This document shows positions 1 through 8,877 of a DNA stretch of 49,865 bases, piece after piece. The position numbers and the translations under genes are program-made. Below the pieces are notes generated by a model. It saw only the letters and a program-made list of their open reading frames with translations. It was not told the DNA's origin and searched no databases. Source of the stretch: Paracoccaceae bacterium (GTDB lineage: Bacteria; Pseudomonadota; Alphaproteobacteria; Rhodobacterales; Rhodobacteraceae); assembly GCA_024742575.1 (NCBI GenBank), contig JANSYF010000019.1:1-49865 (forward strand). The letters run 5' to 3'. Numbering within the stretch: the stretch's first letter is position 1; each line of letters begins with the position of its first letter.

Positions 1-1
1 C

Positions 2-895
2 GAGACAAGTTATGGCACGCCACCTGCGAGCGGCTTCACCAAGCTGCCCTTCGCCAGTACGTCTCTGGGGGCTGAGCAACCGCTGCAGACCTCGGAACTC
101 TTGGGGTATGGCCGGGATCCGCAGGCGCCGATCAAAGATGCCGTAACGGCGGACGGCGATGTGGTGATCCCAATCGATACCGAGGCCTTTGGCTTCTGGC
201 TGAAGGCTGCGTTCGGCGCCCCGACAACCACCGGGACCGGATCCTACACCCACGAGTTCCGCTCTGGAAACTGGGCACTGCCGTCGTTCTCGGTCGAGTC
301 CGGAATGCCGGAGGTGCCGCGCTATGCCATGTATTCCGGCTGCATGGTGGATTCCTTGAGCTGGCAGATGGCGCGCTCCGGGCTGCTCACCGCGACGGCC
401 AGCATCGTGGCCCAAGGCGAAGCGGTCGCCACGAGCACCGCGGCGAGTACGCCCGCCAATATCGCCCTGAAACGGTTTGGTCATTTCAACGGGTCGATCA
501 CGCGAAACGGGGCCAACATCGGTAACGTTGTCTCTGCCGACCTTACCTATGCCAATAATCTCGATCGCATTGAGACGATCCGTGCCGACGGAAAAATCGA
601 CGGAGCGGACCCATCTATCGCAGCACTCACGGGCAACGTTGTCGTGCGGTTCGCCGATCAGACGCTGGTGACCCAGGCGATTAACGGCGAGGCCTGCGAG
701 TTGGAGTTTTCCTACACGCTGCCCACGGGCGAGAGCCTGACCCTAACGGCCCACGCCGTCTATCTTCCCCGACCCCGGATTGAGATCTCGGGGCCGCAGG
801 GTGTGCAAGCGACCTTTGACTGGCAGGCGGCCAGCGATCCCGTGGTGGGTCGTATGTGCACCGTCACTCTGACCAACGACCGCGAGGTGTACTGA
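2..895 (+). CDS. Phage tail tube protein (5' truncated by window edge)
   Basis: The frame is open from the first bases of the window, so the true start lies upstream and 297 codons are visible. The product is probably the major tail tube (tail shaft) protein that polymerises around the tape measure in a siphovirus tail. Support is positional: it directly precedes the tail assembly chaperone pair and the tape measure gene, the invariant place of the tube protein. The sequence itself is a soluble beta-rich protein without signal peptide or membrane segment. It ends with an Ig-like-looking C-terminal half (residues about 200-297, many alternating Val/Thr/Leu). A late TTG codon near 101 is inside the gene and is not the start. 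The stop is 2 nt before the next ATG, consistent with one late operon. Confidence 0.75.
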   Translation, partial: ETSYGTPPASGFTKLPFASTSLGAEQPLQTSELLGYGRDPQAPIKDAVTADGDVVIPIDTEAFGFWLKAAFGAPTTTGTGSYTHEFRSGNWALPSFSVESGMPEVPRYAMYSGCMVDSLSWQMARSGLLTATASIVAQGEAVATSTAASTPANIALKRFGHFNGSITRNGANIGNVVSADLTYANNLDRIETIRADGKIDGADPSIAALTGNVVVRFADQTLVTQAINGEACELEFSYTLPTGESLTLTAHAVYLPRPRIEISGPQGVQATFDWQAASDPVVGRMCTVTLTNDREVY

Positions 896-897
896 CC

Positions 898-1260
898 ATG
901 CTGCGCTTGAACCTTTCGACTGAGCCGCGCTGGCTCGACCTTGGTCATGGTGTCCGCCTGTTTGTGGAACCCTTGACCACTGCCATCATGCTGGCGGCGC
1001 GCAGTGACCCGGCGATTGTTGCCGCAGCGACGGAAAATGAGACCGCCACGTCCAATGACGACCTCGCGCGGATTGTGGCAAAAGCCGTTGCTCGCATCGT
1101 CGTGAAAGATTGGGACGGCGTCGGTAATGAGGACGGAAAACCGCTGGCCCTGACGCCCCAAGGCATCGACGCTCTGCTGGAACTCTGGCCAATCTTCGAG
1201 GCCTTTCAGACTAAATACATCGCAGGTGCGCTCATTCTGGACGCGGAAAAAAACGTCTGA
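898..1260 (+). CDS. Tail assembly chaperone, short form (lambda gpG-like)
   Basis: This 120-aa acidic soluble protein lies between tail tube and tape measure genes, the position of lambda gpG and its relatives, which bind the tape measure protein and recruit tube subunits before being lost from the mature tail. The ATG at 898 is 2 nt after the tail tube stop. The gene ends ...GAA AAA AAC GTC TGA, with the heptamer A AAA AAC in the correct phase just before the stop. Ribosomes slipping back by one base would continue into a second open frame of 112 codons (see 1254-1592). Family assignment is by context and by this frameshift architecture, since these chaperones diverge quickly in sequence. 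Confidence 0.75.
   Translation: MLRLNLSTEPRWLDLGHGVRLFVEPLTTAIMLAARSDPAIVAAATENETATSNDDLARIVAKAVARIVVKDWDGVGNEDGKPLALTPQGIDALLELWPIFEAFQTKYIAGALILDAEKNV
1248..1254 (+). promoter_or_regulatory. Programmed -1 ribosomal frameshift slippery site (A AAA AAC)
   Basis: The heptamer AAAAAAC is read in the zero frame as gaA AAA AAC, the classical X XXY YYZ form. It lies one sense codon before the stop of the short tail chaperone. After a -1 slip, reading continues CGT CTG ACC GCT and stays open to 1592. Dual-frame G/GT expression from such a site is well established in lambda and most long-tailed phages. Confidence 0.8.
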
Positions 1261-1592
1261 CCGCTCTCGCCGAGTGGGAATTCGGCGGGGGCGGTGACTA
1301 CTGCGCGGCCTGTTCGGGTCCATGCCCGGACTGCCCAGGCCGCCTCCATAAACCCGTAACCCTTGAGGGTTGGCAGGTCTGGGACCTGGTTCTACGCCTT
1401 GGCGGTCAGCTTCGGATTGCCGGCGGCATGAGCGGCGGCGCTGTCCTCGGCTGGGATATCGGCGCCGGCCTGCAACTCGGTGCGGCCCTCGGGCTTTCAC
1501 CCCTCATCCTCGCGGAACTCTTGCCGCCCATTGAGGCGGTGATGGTGCGCAAGATCAACGAAACCCTGCAGGCCGGATCAGGCCTGACCTGA
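1254..1592 (+). CDS. -1 frameshift extension of tail assembly chaperone (gpGT-like T domain)
   Basis: This is the -1 frame entered from the slippery heptamer at 1248-1254. It has no plausible independent start near its 5' end and would be made only as the C-terminal part of a fusion of about 231 aa. The T-type extension in phage tails binds the tape measure protein. Visible features are a Cys cluster near its beginning (C-A-A-C-S-G-P-C-P-D-C, spacing C-x2-C-x3-C-x2-C), which suggests a small metal site, and a Gly/Leu-rich middle. It stops 48 nt before the tape measure ATG. Without the frameshift this 330-nt stretch would be an odd gap in a tightly packed operon. Confidence 0.75.
   Translation, partial: RLTALAEWEFGGGGDYCAACSGPCPDCPGRLHKPVTLEGWQVWDLVLRLGGQLRIAGGMSGGAVLGWDIGAGLQLGAALGLSPLILAELLPPIEAVMVRKINETLQAGSGLT
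1266..1289 (+). promoter_or_regulatory. Candidate frameshift-stimulating hairpin
   Basis: CGCCGA (1268-1273) pairs perfectly with TCGGCG (1282-1287) around an 8-nt loop. The stem can be extended by a G-U and a C-G pair to 1266/1289. It begins 11-13 nt after the slippery heptamer, slightly further than the usual 5-9 nt. Its role as a stimulator is inferred. Confidence 0.45.
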
Positions 1593-1640
1593 CCTCGTTT
1601 CCATTGGGAACGAGGTGTGACCCACCAAGGAAATGTTCCG

Positions 1641-4100
1641 ATGGCAGAGAAACGTGTCAGCGTTCGGCTTTCCGCGACTGGCGGCCGTCAGGTGCGCGCC
1701 GAGTTGGAAGGTGTCGGAGAGGCCGGGTCTCGGGGCTTTGGCCGTCTCAGCCGTGAGATGGAACTCGCGAACACTCGCATGGCCGCTTTCGCGCGCCGAG
1801 CGAGGATCGCGGCGACCGCCGCCGCAACTGCTTTGGCCAGTGCCGTTGTCGCGATGACCCGCTCTAACGTGGCTGCGGCCAACGAGATCGGCCAACTCAG
1901 CCAGGTGGCTAATGCAAACCCGGAGGCCTTCCAGCGCTGGTCGGCTGCCTCGGCCACCGTCGGCATCGAACAAGAAAAGCTTGCCGATATCCTGAAGGAC
2001 GTGAATGACCGGGTGGGGGATTTCCTGCAGACGGGCGGCGGTCCGATGGCGGATTTCTTCGAGAATATCGCGCCGCGGGTCGGCGTGACAGCCGACCAGT
2101 TCGCACGGCTTTCGGGGCCGGAGGCGCTGCAACTCTATGTCGACAGCCTCGAGCGCGCGGGCGTCAGCCAACAGGAGATGACCTTCTATCTCGAGGCCAT
2201 GGCCTCGGATGCGACGCGGCTGATCCCGCTCCTGCAAAACGGTGGGGCGGAGATGACGCGGCTCGGGGCGCAAGCACAGGCGCTTGGGGCGGTGCTCGGC
2301 GCTGATGCGATTGCAGCCATGCGCCGGTCGGAACTCGCGCTGGTCAGCATTGGGCAGGTCTTCACCGGGGTGCGCAACCGGATCGCTGTCGCGCTGGCGC
2401 CTACGCTGGAGGCTGCGGCCAATGCCTTCGTGGCTCTGGCCTCCTCCACTAGCCCGATCAGCCGAGCCTTCGACGCGGTGCTCGCCAATCTCGACCGACT
2501 GGCCATCTACGCAGGCACCTTCGCTACGTTCCTCGCCGGCCGCTGGATCGCGGCCATGACTGCCGCCGCGCTGTCGGTGCGGGGATTGGCCACCACGCTC
2601 GTCGTCCTGAAAGGCGCGCTCATCCGCACCGGCATTGGCGCCCTCATCGTGGGCGCAGGCGAACTGGTCTATTGGTTTACGCGGCTTGCCTCCGGCGCAG
2701 GCGGCTTCGGCGAAGCCATGGGCCTCTTGAAGGACGTCGCGGTCGAGGTCTGGGAACGGATCAAAATGGGGGCCAACGCGGCCGGGTCGCGTGCCACAGC
2801 CATGTTTTATGATCTCAAAGCGGATGCTGCGACCGGCATGGCTGGGGCCATCGAGAGTGTGGTCGCCTTTGGCAACACGACCGCCAATACCTTCGAGGGT
2901 GCGCTTCTCGCCGTGCGCGAGATCTGGTCGCGCTTGCCGGATGTGATCGGGGATCTCGTCTTCTCGGCGGCCAACCGCATGCTCGACGGGATCGAGGCCA
3001 TGCTGAACGGCGCAATTCGCCGAATTGACGCCTTCACCGGGCGCATTCGCGATGGGCTCGCGGCTGTCGGCATCGAGACCACCTTCGGGCAAATCGGTGA
3101 GATCAGTCTCGGCGACATCCCGAACCCCTTTGCCGGGGCCTCCGCAGATGCAGGAACGGCTGCGGCAGAGGCGTTTCGCCGAGCCTTCGAGGACAACCCG
3201 CTCACGGCCCCTGAACTTGGTCTTGATGGGATTGCCGCCGAGGCGCTGGCCACCGCGAACACCTACCGTCAGGCTGCGACCGATCTGGCAAATGGCGCGA
3301 CGGCCCCGCTGACCTCTTGGGGCGCGCTTCGTGACGCCGTTGCGGGCACGGGTGAAGAAGGCGCGGCGGCGCTGGATGAGGCCACGGCCTCCGCGGATCG
3401 GCTGTCGGATGCCATGGGGCGTGCCGGTGGTGCGGCAGGAAGTGCGGGAGATCGGATCGCTACCGGCTGGCGTGCAGTCTCTGAATCTCTTCAGGCTTAT
3501 GCCACCGACGCCCTGAACTGGGGCAAAGGCCTCGGCGAAACCCTGACTGGCGCCTTCAACGGTGCGGAGAGCGCGTTCCGAAGCTTCGTCGAGACCGGCA
3601 AGTTCGACTTCAAGAGCCTCGTGCGCTCGATCCTGGCGGACTTGGCTGTCCTGTCGTTCAAGCGTGCAGTGCTGGGGCCCATCGCCTCGGCGCTCTCCGG
3701 CATCTTCGGCGGCGGGTCCGTTGCGGCGGCTGTCTCGCATGCGGGCGGTATTGTTGGCCTGTCGGGCCATACACGGCAGGTGCCCGCGGTGGCTTTCGCT
3801 GGTGCTCCCCGGATGCATTCAGGAGGGACCGTGGGGCCGATTGGCGCCTGGGCGGGGCTCCGCCCCGACGAAGTCCCGACGATCCTGCAACGCGGTGAAC
3901 GGGTGCTCAACCGGCGCGAGGCGGCGAGCTACGGACAAGGCAGCACTGGTTCGGGTGTAATCGTCAATATCGACGCGCGCGGGGCGCAGATGGGCGTGGC
4001 TGAACAGATTGATGCGCGACTGCGGGCGGCCATCCCGGAGATCGCCCGCATTGCGAAGGAAAGCGTGGCCGATGGGCGGCGCCGGGGACAGGTGATCTGA
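1641..4100 (+). CDS. Phage tail tape measure protein
   Basis: This 819-aa protein sets tail length and is threaded through the tail tube. The C-terminal third resembles lambda gpH-type tape measures: a region rich in Phe/Lys (about residues 630-690, with motifs such as SFKRAVLGPIASAL) followed by a Gly/His-rich stretch and a short C-terminal domain. The centre is Ala-rich and helical with hydrophobic segments near residues 290-345. The ATG at 1641 is preferred over a GTG at 1617 because AAGGA lies about 10 nt upstream of the ATG. At 819 aa a tail of roughly 120 nm would be expected if the usual ~0.15 nm per residue holds; that figure is an inference. It follows the chaperone pair and is followed after 1 nt by the tail-tip genes. 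Confidence 0.9.
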   Translation: MAEKRVSVRLSATGGRQVRAELEGVGEAGSRGFGRLSREMELANTRMAAFARRARIAATAAATALASAVVAMTRSNVAAANEIGQLSQVANANPEAFQRWSAASATVGIEQEKLADILKDVNDRVGDFLQTGGGPMADFFENIAPRVGVTADQFARLSGPEALQLYVDSLERAGVSQQEMTFYLEAMASDATRLIPLLQNGGAEMTRLGAQAQALGAVLGADAIAAMRRSELALVSIGQVFTGVRNRIAVALAPTLEAAANAFVALASSTSPISRAFDAVLANLDRLAIYAGTFATFLAGRWIAAMTAAALSVRGLATTLVVLKGALIRTGIGALIVGAGELVYWFTRLASGAGGFGEAMGLLKDVAVEVWERIKMGANAAGSRATAMFYDLKADAATGMAGAIESVVAFGNTTANTFEGALLAVREIWSRLPDVIGDLVFSAANRMLDGIEAMLNGAIRRIDAFTGRIRDGLAAVGIETTFGQIGEISLGDIPNPFAGASADAGTAAAEAFRRAFEDNPLTAPELGLDGIAAEALATANTYRQAATDLANGATAPLTSWGALRDAVAGTGEEGAAALDEATASADRLSDAMGRAGGAAGSAGDRIATGWRAVSESLQAYATDALNWGKGLGETLTGAFNGAESAFRSFVETGKFDFKSLVRSILADLAVLSFKRAVLGPIASALSGIFGGGSVAAAVSHAGGIVGLSGHTRQVPAVAFAGAPRMHSGGTVGPIGAWAGLRPDEVPTILQRGERVLNRREAASYGQGSTGSGVIVNIDARGAQMGVAEQIDARLRAAIPEIARIAKESVADGRRRGQVI

Positions 4101-4101
4101 G

Positions 4102-4689
4102 ATGGCCATTCCTGTCTTGCCGCTGACGCTCGTGTCCTCGCTCGAGCGGAGGCTAATTACGTCCGTTGCCGAGGCCCGCTCGCCCTTTACCGGCACGTCC
4201 CAGATCCAGGACTGGGGCGCGTCGTGGTGGGAGTACCAGATCGAGATGGCGTTGACCCAAGGGGCCAAGGCCCGGCAGCTTTCGGCTTTCTTCACGGCGC
4301 TGGGTGGATTGCGGGGCCGGTTCCTCTTCCCCGATCCCTCGATCGAGGTGCCGGTGGCGGCTGGCAATCCTTACGTCACTGAGGCTCAAGTCGCTGGAAC
4401 ATCGACGCTTCGCACGGCCGGTTGGGGGCTTGGTCTGCGCGCGGGGGATTTCTTCCAGTTGGGCGGAGATGCCACCACGCGGCTTTATCAGCTGACGGCG
4501 GATGTAACGCCTTTGGGCAGCGAGGCCACGCTCGCCTTCGTGCCGCCGCTCCGGGCTTCCGTGCCGGTCGGGACGCTCCTTGGCCTTGATGCTCCTTCGG
4601 TCCTGTTGCGGCTGACGGCCCCGGTTCCCTCGGTCATCGGCCGGGCGGATCAGCATCGCTTTACGATCTCAGCGCGGGAGGCCTTTTGA
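4102..4689 (+). CDS. Minor tail protein of the tail tip (lambda gpM-like position)
   Basis: This 195-aa soluble protein starts 1 nt after the tape measure stop. It has a conserved-looking N-terminal core with DWGASWWEYQIEM and a central LRGRFLFPDP motif, typical of small distal-tail proteins that join tube and hub. No catalytic motif or membrane segment is seen. Function is assigned by the gene order tape measure, this gene, gpL-like gene, peptidase-like gene and J-like hub, which parallels lambda H-M-L-K-J. It could also be related to the DUF2460 family found at the same place in gene transfer agents, but I cannot confirm this from motifs. Confidence 0.65.
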   Translation: MAIPVLPLTLVSSLERRLITSVAEARSPFTGTSQIQDWGASWWEYQIEMALTQGAKARQLSAFFTALGGLRGRFLFPDPSIEVPVAAGNPYVTEAQVAGTSTLRTAGWGLGLRAGDFFQLGGDATTRLYQLTADVTPLGSEATLAFVPPLRASVPVGTLLGLDAPSVLLRLTAPVPSVIGRADQHRFTISAREAF

Positions 4690-5249
4690 TGAGCCGTGAT
4701 CTCACCGTCGCCTTCGCCACCGCACTGGCCGATCAAAGCCTGCGGCCGGTCATCTTTTTCGAGGGCCAGTTCGCGACAGGCTGGGTTCGGATCTGGTCTG
4801 GCCTTGGGGCTGTGACTTGGAATGGACAAACTTGGGCCGGGGCTGGGTCTCTTCTCGGGCTCAGCTCCCTCGACGAAACCGGGGAGGTCGTGGCGGGCGG
4901 TACGGCAGTGTCGCTGTCCGGCGTGCCCCTTGATCTCGTGCAAGTGGCCATTGATGAGGCGCGCCAGGGCCTGCCTGGACGAATTTGGCTGGGGCTCTTG
5001 GCTGAGAATGGCAGCGTCATCGCCGATCCCGTTCAGGCCTTTTCTGGTCGCCTCGATGTCCCGGAAATCAAGGATGACGCCGACAGCTGCACGATCACCA
5101 TCAGCTATGAGAGCCGTCTCATCGACCTGACTGTGGCGCGGACCTGGCGCTACACCCATGAAAGCCAGCAAGTCTTGATCCCGGGCGATCTTGGCTTCGA
5201 ATACGTGACCGCGATCCAGGACAGGGAAATCACCTGGGGGCGCGGATAG
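4689..5249 (+). CDS. Minor tail protein near the hub (lambda gpL / DUF2163-like position)
   Basis: This 186-aa beta-rich protein has an ATG overlapping the previous stop by 1 nt (TGATG). Its C-terminal motif QQVLIPGDLGFEYV ... ITWG resembles the P-G-D ... W-G ending of phage tail-hub-adjacent proteins. No Cys-rich Fe-S motif like that of lambda gpL is present. It lies directly before the DUF6950-type peptidase-like gene, so a role in forming the tail tip is inferred. Related proteins in gene transfer agents (DUF2163 group) are usually longer, so membership in that exact family is uncertain. Confidence 0.6.
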   Translation: MSRDLTVAFATALADQSLRPVIFFEGQFATGWVRIWSGLGAVTWNGQTWAGAGSLLGLSSLDETGEVVAGGTAVSLSGVPLDLVQVAIDEARQGLPGRIWLGLLAENGSVIADPVQAFSGRLDVPEIKDDADSCTITISYESRLIDLTVARTWRYTHESQQVLIPGDLGFEYVTAIQDREITWGRG

Positions 5250-5251
5250 TC

Positions 5252-5659
5252 ATGGCACGCGTTGAACACTGGGAACGTCTTCTCGCCGCAGCCATAGATA
5301 CAGCACGGGCGAAGCCTTTCGTTTGGGGCGTCCATGACTGTCCCACCTTCGCCTTCGAGACGCGGATGATCATCACTGGCGGAGAGGATGTCGCGGCTCT
5401 TTGGCGGGGTCGCTACACCACCGCGCTCGGCGGCTTGCGGGTGATACGCCGACTGGGCTGGGCCTCGCTCGAGGAGATGGGCCGCGCCTTACTTGGCGAA
5501 CCTAAACAATCCGTCCTTCTTGGCCAGCGAGGCGACATCGTCCTGGCCGATACTGGCCTCGGCTTCGGCATCTGCACTGGGGCCTCGGCGGTTGGCATGG
5601 CGCCCGAGGGCCTTGTGACCGTGCCGCTGACCTCTTGCCGGCTTGCTTGGCCTATCTGA
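5252..5659 (+). CDS. Tail-tip peptidase-like protein (DUF6950, NlpC/P60-type position)
   Basis: This is a 135-aa protein with the N-terminal motif PFVWGVHDCPTFAF. The W-G-x-H-D-C signature is typical of the DUF6950 family of phage proteins, related in position to the NlpC/P60 peptidases (lambda gpK; gene transfer agent gp14) that trim peptidoglycan during DNA entry. The Cys of HDC would be the nucleophile. A clear downstream catalytic His is not obvious, so enzymatic activity is not certain. It starts 2 nt after the previous gene and is followed 15 nt later by the J-like hub gene. Confidence 0.7.
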   Translation: MARVEHWERLLAAAIDTARAKPFVWGVHDCPTFAFETRMIITGGEDVAALWRGRYTTALGGLRVIRRLGWASLEEMGRALLGEPKQSVLLGQRGDIVLADTGLGFGICTGASAVGMAPEGLVTVPLTSCRLAWPI

Positions 5660-5674
5660 ACACGGATCCACTCC

Positions 5675-8221
5675 ATGCCCTTCATCGTGACAGCCGTCAC
5701 CGCGATCGCGGGGGCGATCAGCGGCGTATTGGCTGCAGGCGGAATTGGTGCCGCGCTCTTGCGGATCGGCGGGACGCTACTGCTGTCCTATGCGGCGCAG
5801 GCATTGATGCCCAAACCGCAGACCACGATGCAGCCGCGCACCGTGACGATCCGCGAGCCCGTCGTGCCGCGCGATCTGGTCTATGGCCGCACCCGCAAGG
5901 GCGGGGTCATAGTCTTCCTGCACTCCTCAGGATCGGACAACAAATACCTCGATCTGGTGATCGTGCTGGCCACGCATCGGGTCAAATGGATCGGAGCGAT
6001 CTATTTCGAAGGCGAAGTGGCTGTGAATGCCGCTGGGACCGCGCAAGGCCGATGGGCCGGAAAGGTCGTCGTTGAAAAGAAACTCGGCGCCGCCAACCAG
6101 ACGGCTTTCGCGGGCCTCAAGGCAGCGCTGCCCGACAAATGGACCGAGAACCACAGACTTCGCGGGTGCGCGGCCATTCGGCTGCGGCTGACCTATGATC
6201 AGGATGCCTTCCCAAGCGGAATCCCGAACATCACCGTGGACATCGAAGGCAAGGACGACATCTGGGACCCGCGGACCCAAACCGCCGGCTATTCGGAAAA
6301 CTCCGCGCTCTGCCTCGCCGACTATATGGCCAATTCGACCTGGGGCATCGGCGCCCGCATCGGCCAGCCCGACGGGATCGACGAGATGTCCCTCGTTGAG
6401 GCGGCGAACATCTGTGACGAGACCGTTCCTCTTGCAGGCGGTGGGACCGAGCCGCGCTATGCCTGCAACGGGGTGATCACCCTCTCGGAAGTCCCGAAGA
6501 CGATCATCGAAGGGATGCTCTCTTCCTTCGCCGGGCGCTGCGCCTTCTCGGGCGGGTCCTGGCGCATTCATGCTGGTGCATGGCGCGCGCCTGATGTTGC
6601 GCTGACCTCGGACCATGTCCGCGAAGGCGGGCTGACGCTGGCCACGCGCGTCACGATGTCCTCGAACTTCAATGGGGTCCGTGGCCAGTTCGTCAGCCCC
6701 GAAAACGATTGGCAGCCGGATGACTTTCCGGCCTATTCGAGCTCTGTCTATGTGGCCGAGGACGGTGGCGAACAAAAGTGGCGCGATATCTCGCTGCCCT
6801 TCACGATCTCGGCCGCCATGGCGCAGCGGCTGGCCAAGATTGAGCTCGAGCGCGCGCGTCGGCAGATGACGGTGCGCCTGTCGGGGAAGCTCTCCGCCTG
6901 GGCGGCCACCGTCGGGGATGTGGTGACGCTCTCCTACGCCCGGTGGGGCTTTGCCGCCAAACCCTTCGAGGTGCACGGGGTCAGCCTTGATCTGACGGCC
7001 TCGGGCGATGGCCCGCTTCTCCTGCCGGAGTTGGTCCTGCGCGAGACATCGCCCTTGATCTATGACTGGTCGGCCTCTGAGCAGCAGATCTACGCTGCCG
7101 CCCCGCGAACAGCGCTGCCCAATGCCTATGACATCCCGGCACCAGGCGCGCCGCAGGTCACCGAGGACCTCTATGTCACGCGAGACGGGGGCGGGCTGAA
7201 GGTTCTGGCGCGGATCACCTGGGAGGCGTCGCCATCTGGCTTCGTCGCTCAGTACCAGCTGCAGGCGCGGCAGGGAGGAACTGGGGACTGGATCGATTAC
7301 GGCCGGACGGATGGTTTGGCCCTTGAGATCCGCGACATCGCGCCGGGGGCTTGGGCTTTCCGCGTCAAAGCCATCTCGGTTCTGGGCGTTTCCTCGATCT
7401 GGCAGGAGACGGCGGTCGAAATCCTCGGGCTCACCGCGCCTCCGGCCCAACTCGAGAATGTGACGCTGCAAACGGCGGGTGGCCTTGCGATCCTCAAATG
7501 GACCCGCTCGGCTGATCCCGACGTCCGCGTGGGCGGCAACATCGTGATCCGGCACTCAAAGGAAGCGACGGCCACCTGGGCTGACAGCTATTCGATGGAC
7601 CGGGTCTCGGGCGGCGAAGCCATCGCCGTCGTGCCGCTGAAACCCGGCACCTATCTCGTGCGAGCTGAAGACAGCGGCGGCCGCGCCGGGCCTGAGACCC
7701 GGGTCTCGACCAAGGGCGCGCAGGTGCTGGCCTTCTCGACCTTGGACTTCCTGCAGGCCGATCCCGGTTTTGTCGGCCCTAAATCCGGGCTGCAGGTGAC
7801 AGGCTCCAACCTGACCCTCGCCACGGCGACCACAAATGGCGTGACGCAAGTGATTGGAATGGAGGGGCAATACGCCTTTGCCGCCGGGCTTGATCTTGGT
7901 GCAGTGAAACGCGTGCGGCTCCGCTCCGAAATCGGCGTGGCCGCCCTGGCGCTCAATGATCGGATCGATGCGCGCACTGCCTTGATGGACACATGGGCCG
8001 ACTTTGACGGATCGGCTGGTGCAGAAATCGATGTGCTCTTCGAGATCCGCGAGACCGATGACGATCCGGCCACATCGCCGAACTGGGGTCCTTGGGGCCG
8101 TCTCGACAACCACGAAATCGAGGCCCGCGCCGTCGAAGCACGGGCGTTTCTCACGACGAAGGATGCGTCCTACACGCCCATCGTCAGCCAATTGCGGCTC
8201 TATGCCGATGAGGTCGTTTGA
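5675..8221 (+). CDS. Tail hub / host specificity protein (gpJ-like)
   Basis: This 848-aa protein is the central fibre/hub at the tail tip, expected to contact the host receptor. Residues 1-45 form a hydrophobic Ala/Gly-rich segment typical of J-type proteins, followed by a conserved hub domain (residues about 50-470, with VPRDLVYGRTRKGG). Fibronectin type III-like segments follow at about 490-680 (motifs such as ARITWEASPSG and LKWTRSADPD). The C-terminus is the likely receptor-binding part. It sits after the peptidase-like gene exactly as J follows K/I in lambda-like tails. Its stop overlaps the next ATG by one base. Confidence 0.85.
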   Translation: MPFIVTAVTAIAGAISGVLAAGGIGAALLRIGGTLLLSYAAQALMPKPQTTMQPRTVTIREPVVPRDLVYGRTRKGGVIVFLHSSGSDNKYLDLVIVLATHRVKWIGAIYFEGEVAVNAAGTAQGRWAGKVVVEKKLGAANQTAFAGLKAALPDKWTENHRLRGCAAIRLRLTYDQDAFPSGIPNITVDIEGKDDIWDPRTQTAGYSENSALCLADYMANSTWGIGARIGQPDGIDEMSLVEAANICDETVPLAGGGTEPRYACNGVITLSEVPKTIIEGMLSSFAGRCAFSGGSWRIHAGAWRAPDVALTSDHVREGGLTLATRVTMSSNFNGVRGQFVSPENDWQPDDFPAYSSSVYVAEDGGEQKWRDISLPFTISAAMAQRLAKIELERARRQMTVRLSGKLSAWAATVGDVVTLSYARWGFAAKPFEVHGVSLDLTASGDGPLLLPELVLRETSPLIYDWSASEQQIYAAAPRTALPNAYDIPAPGAPQVTEDLYVTRDGGGLKVLARITWEASPSGFVAQYQLQARQGGTGDWIDYGRTDGLALEIRDIAPGAWAFRVKAISVLGVSSIWQETAVEILGLTAPPAQLENVTLQTAGGLAILKWTRSADPDVRVGGNIVIRHSKEATATWADSYSMDRVSGGEAIAVVPLKPGTYLVRAEDSGGRAGPETRVSTKGAQVLAFSTLDFLQADPGFVGPKSGLQVTGSNLTLATATTNGVTQVIGMEGQYAFAAGLDLGAVKRVRLRSEIGVAALALNDRIDARTALMDTWADFDGSAGAEIDVLFEIRETDDDPATSPNWGPWGRLDNHEIEARAVEARAFLTTKDASYTPIVSQLRLYADEVV

Positions 8222-8877
8222 TGGCGCAGACTTCCAACTTCGTGATCGCGAATGATGCGGGCGCGGCCGTTCGGGCGCGGATCAATGAGGTGATCGCTGC
8301 GCTGCAATCAACAAGTGCCGGGGCCTCGGCGCCGACGGCGACGACGGCGGGCATGCTCTGGGTCGATACCTCGGTCTCGCCCCCGGTGCTCAGACGGCGC
8401 AACGCCACCAACACCGGCTGGGATGCGCTCTTGGATGCGGCGGGCAATCTGGCGGGGCTCGCCAACACAGCCATGGCACGCACGAACCTTGGCCTCGGGA
8501 CGATGGCGACCAAGTCTGCTGCCGACTATGACACGGCGATTGCTGCAAAAGCGGCGCTGTCCGGCGCAAGCTTCACCGGCGTGGTGACGGCTCCGAACTT
8601 CGTGTCCTCATCTGATGTGCGGCTGAAGTCGGAGGTCGAGACCATCGTCGACGCGCTGGCTTTGGTCTGCGCCCTGCGCGGCGTGCGCTTCACCATGGAT
8701 GGAAGCCGCCAGATCGGCGTCATCGCCCAAGAAGTGGAGCCGATCTTACCCGAGGTGGTCCGTGACAACGAGGCGGGTCAGCTCTCGGTCGCTTACGGCA
8801 ATATCACCGGCCTTCTGATCGAGGCCGTCAAGGAACTGGCCGCCCGCGTGGCGGCGCTTGAGGAGGCACGCCCATGA
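8221..8877 (+). CDS. Tail fibre protein with C-terminal S74 intramolecular chaperone
   Basis: This 218-aa protein has a short fibre stalk and a C-terminal peptidase S74 (intramolecular chaperone, auto-processing) domain from about residue 128. The hallmark S-S-S-D-V-R-L-K lies at residues 129-136. In the family the fibre trimerises with the chaperone, which then cleaves itself before the Ser using a Ser/Lys dyad; both residues are present here. G-V-I-A-Q-E-V-E-P follows, as is typical, and the C-terminal helix LIEAVKELAARVAALEEA is a predicted coiled coil. A second gene at 12676 carries a paralogous S74 end with an almost identical junction (F-T-G-x-V-T-A-P-N-F-V). The ATG at 8221 overlaps the hub stop. 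Confidence 0.85.
   Translation: MAQTSNFVIANDAGAAVRARINEVIAALQSTSAGASAPTATTAGMLWVDTSVSPPVLRRRNATNTGWDALLDAAGNLAGLANTAMARTNLGLGTMATKSAADYDTAIAAKAALSGASFTGVVTAPNFVSSSDVRLKSEVETIVDALALVCALRGVRFTMDGSRQIGVIAQEVEPILPEVVRDNEAGQLSVAYGNITGLLIEAVKELAARVAALEEARP

Noticed and set aside
1578-3818. Long open frame on the minus strand opposite the tape measure gene
   Set aside because: High-GC shadow frame; no ribosome site, Arg/Gly-rich low-quality sequence, and the opposite strand carries a clear tape measure protein.
5927-7555. Long minus-strand open frame opposite the J-like gene
   Set aside because: Same reason: antisense shadow of a GC-rich coding gene with recognisable domains.
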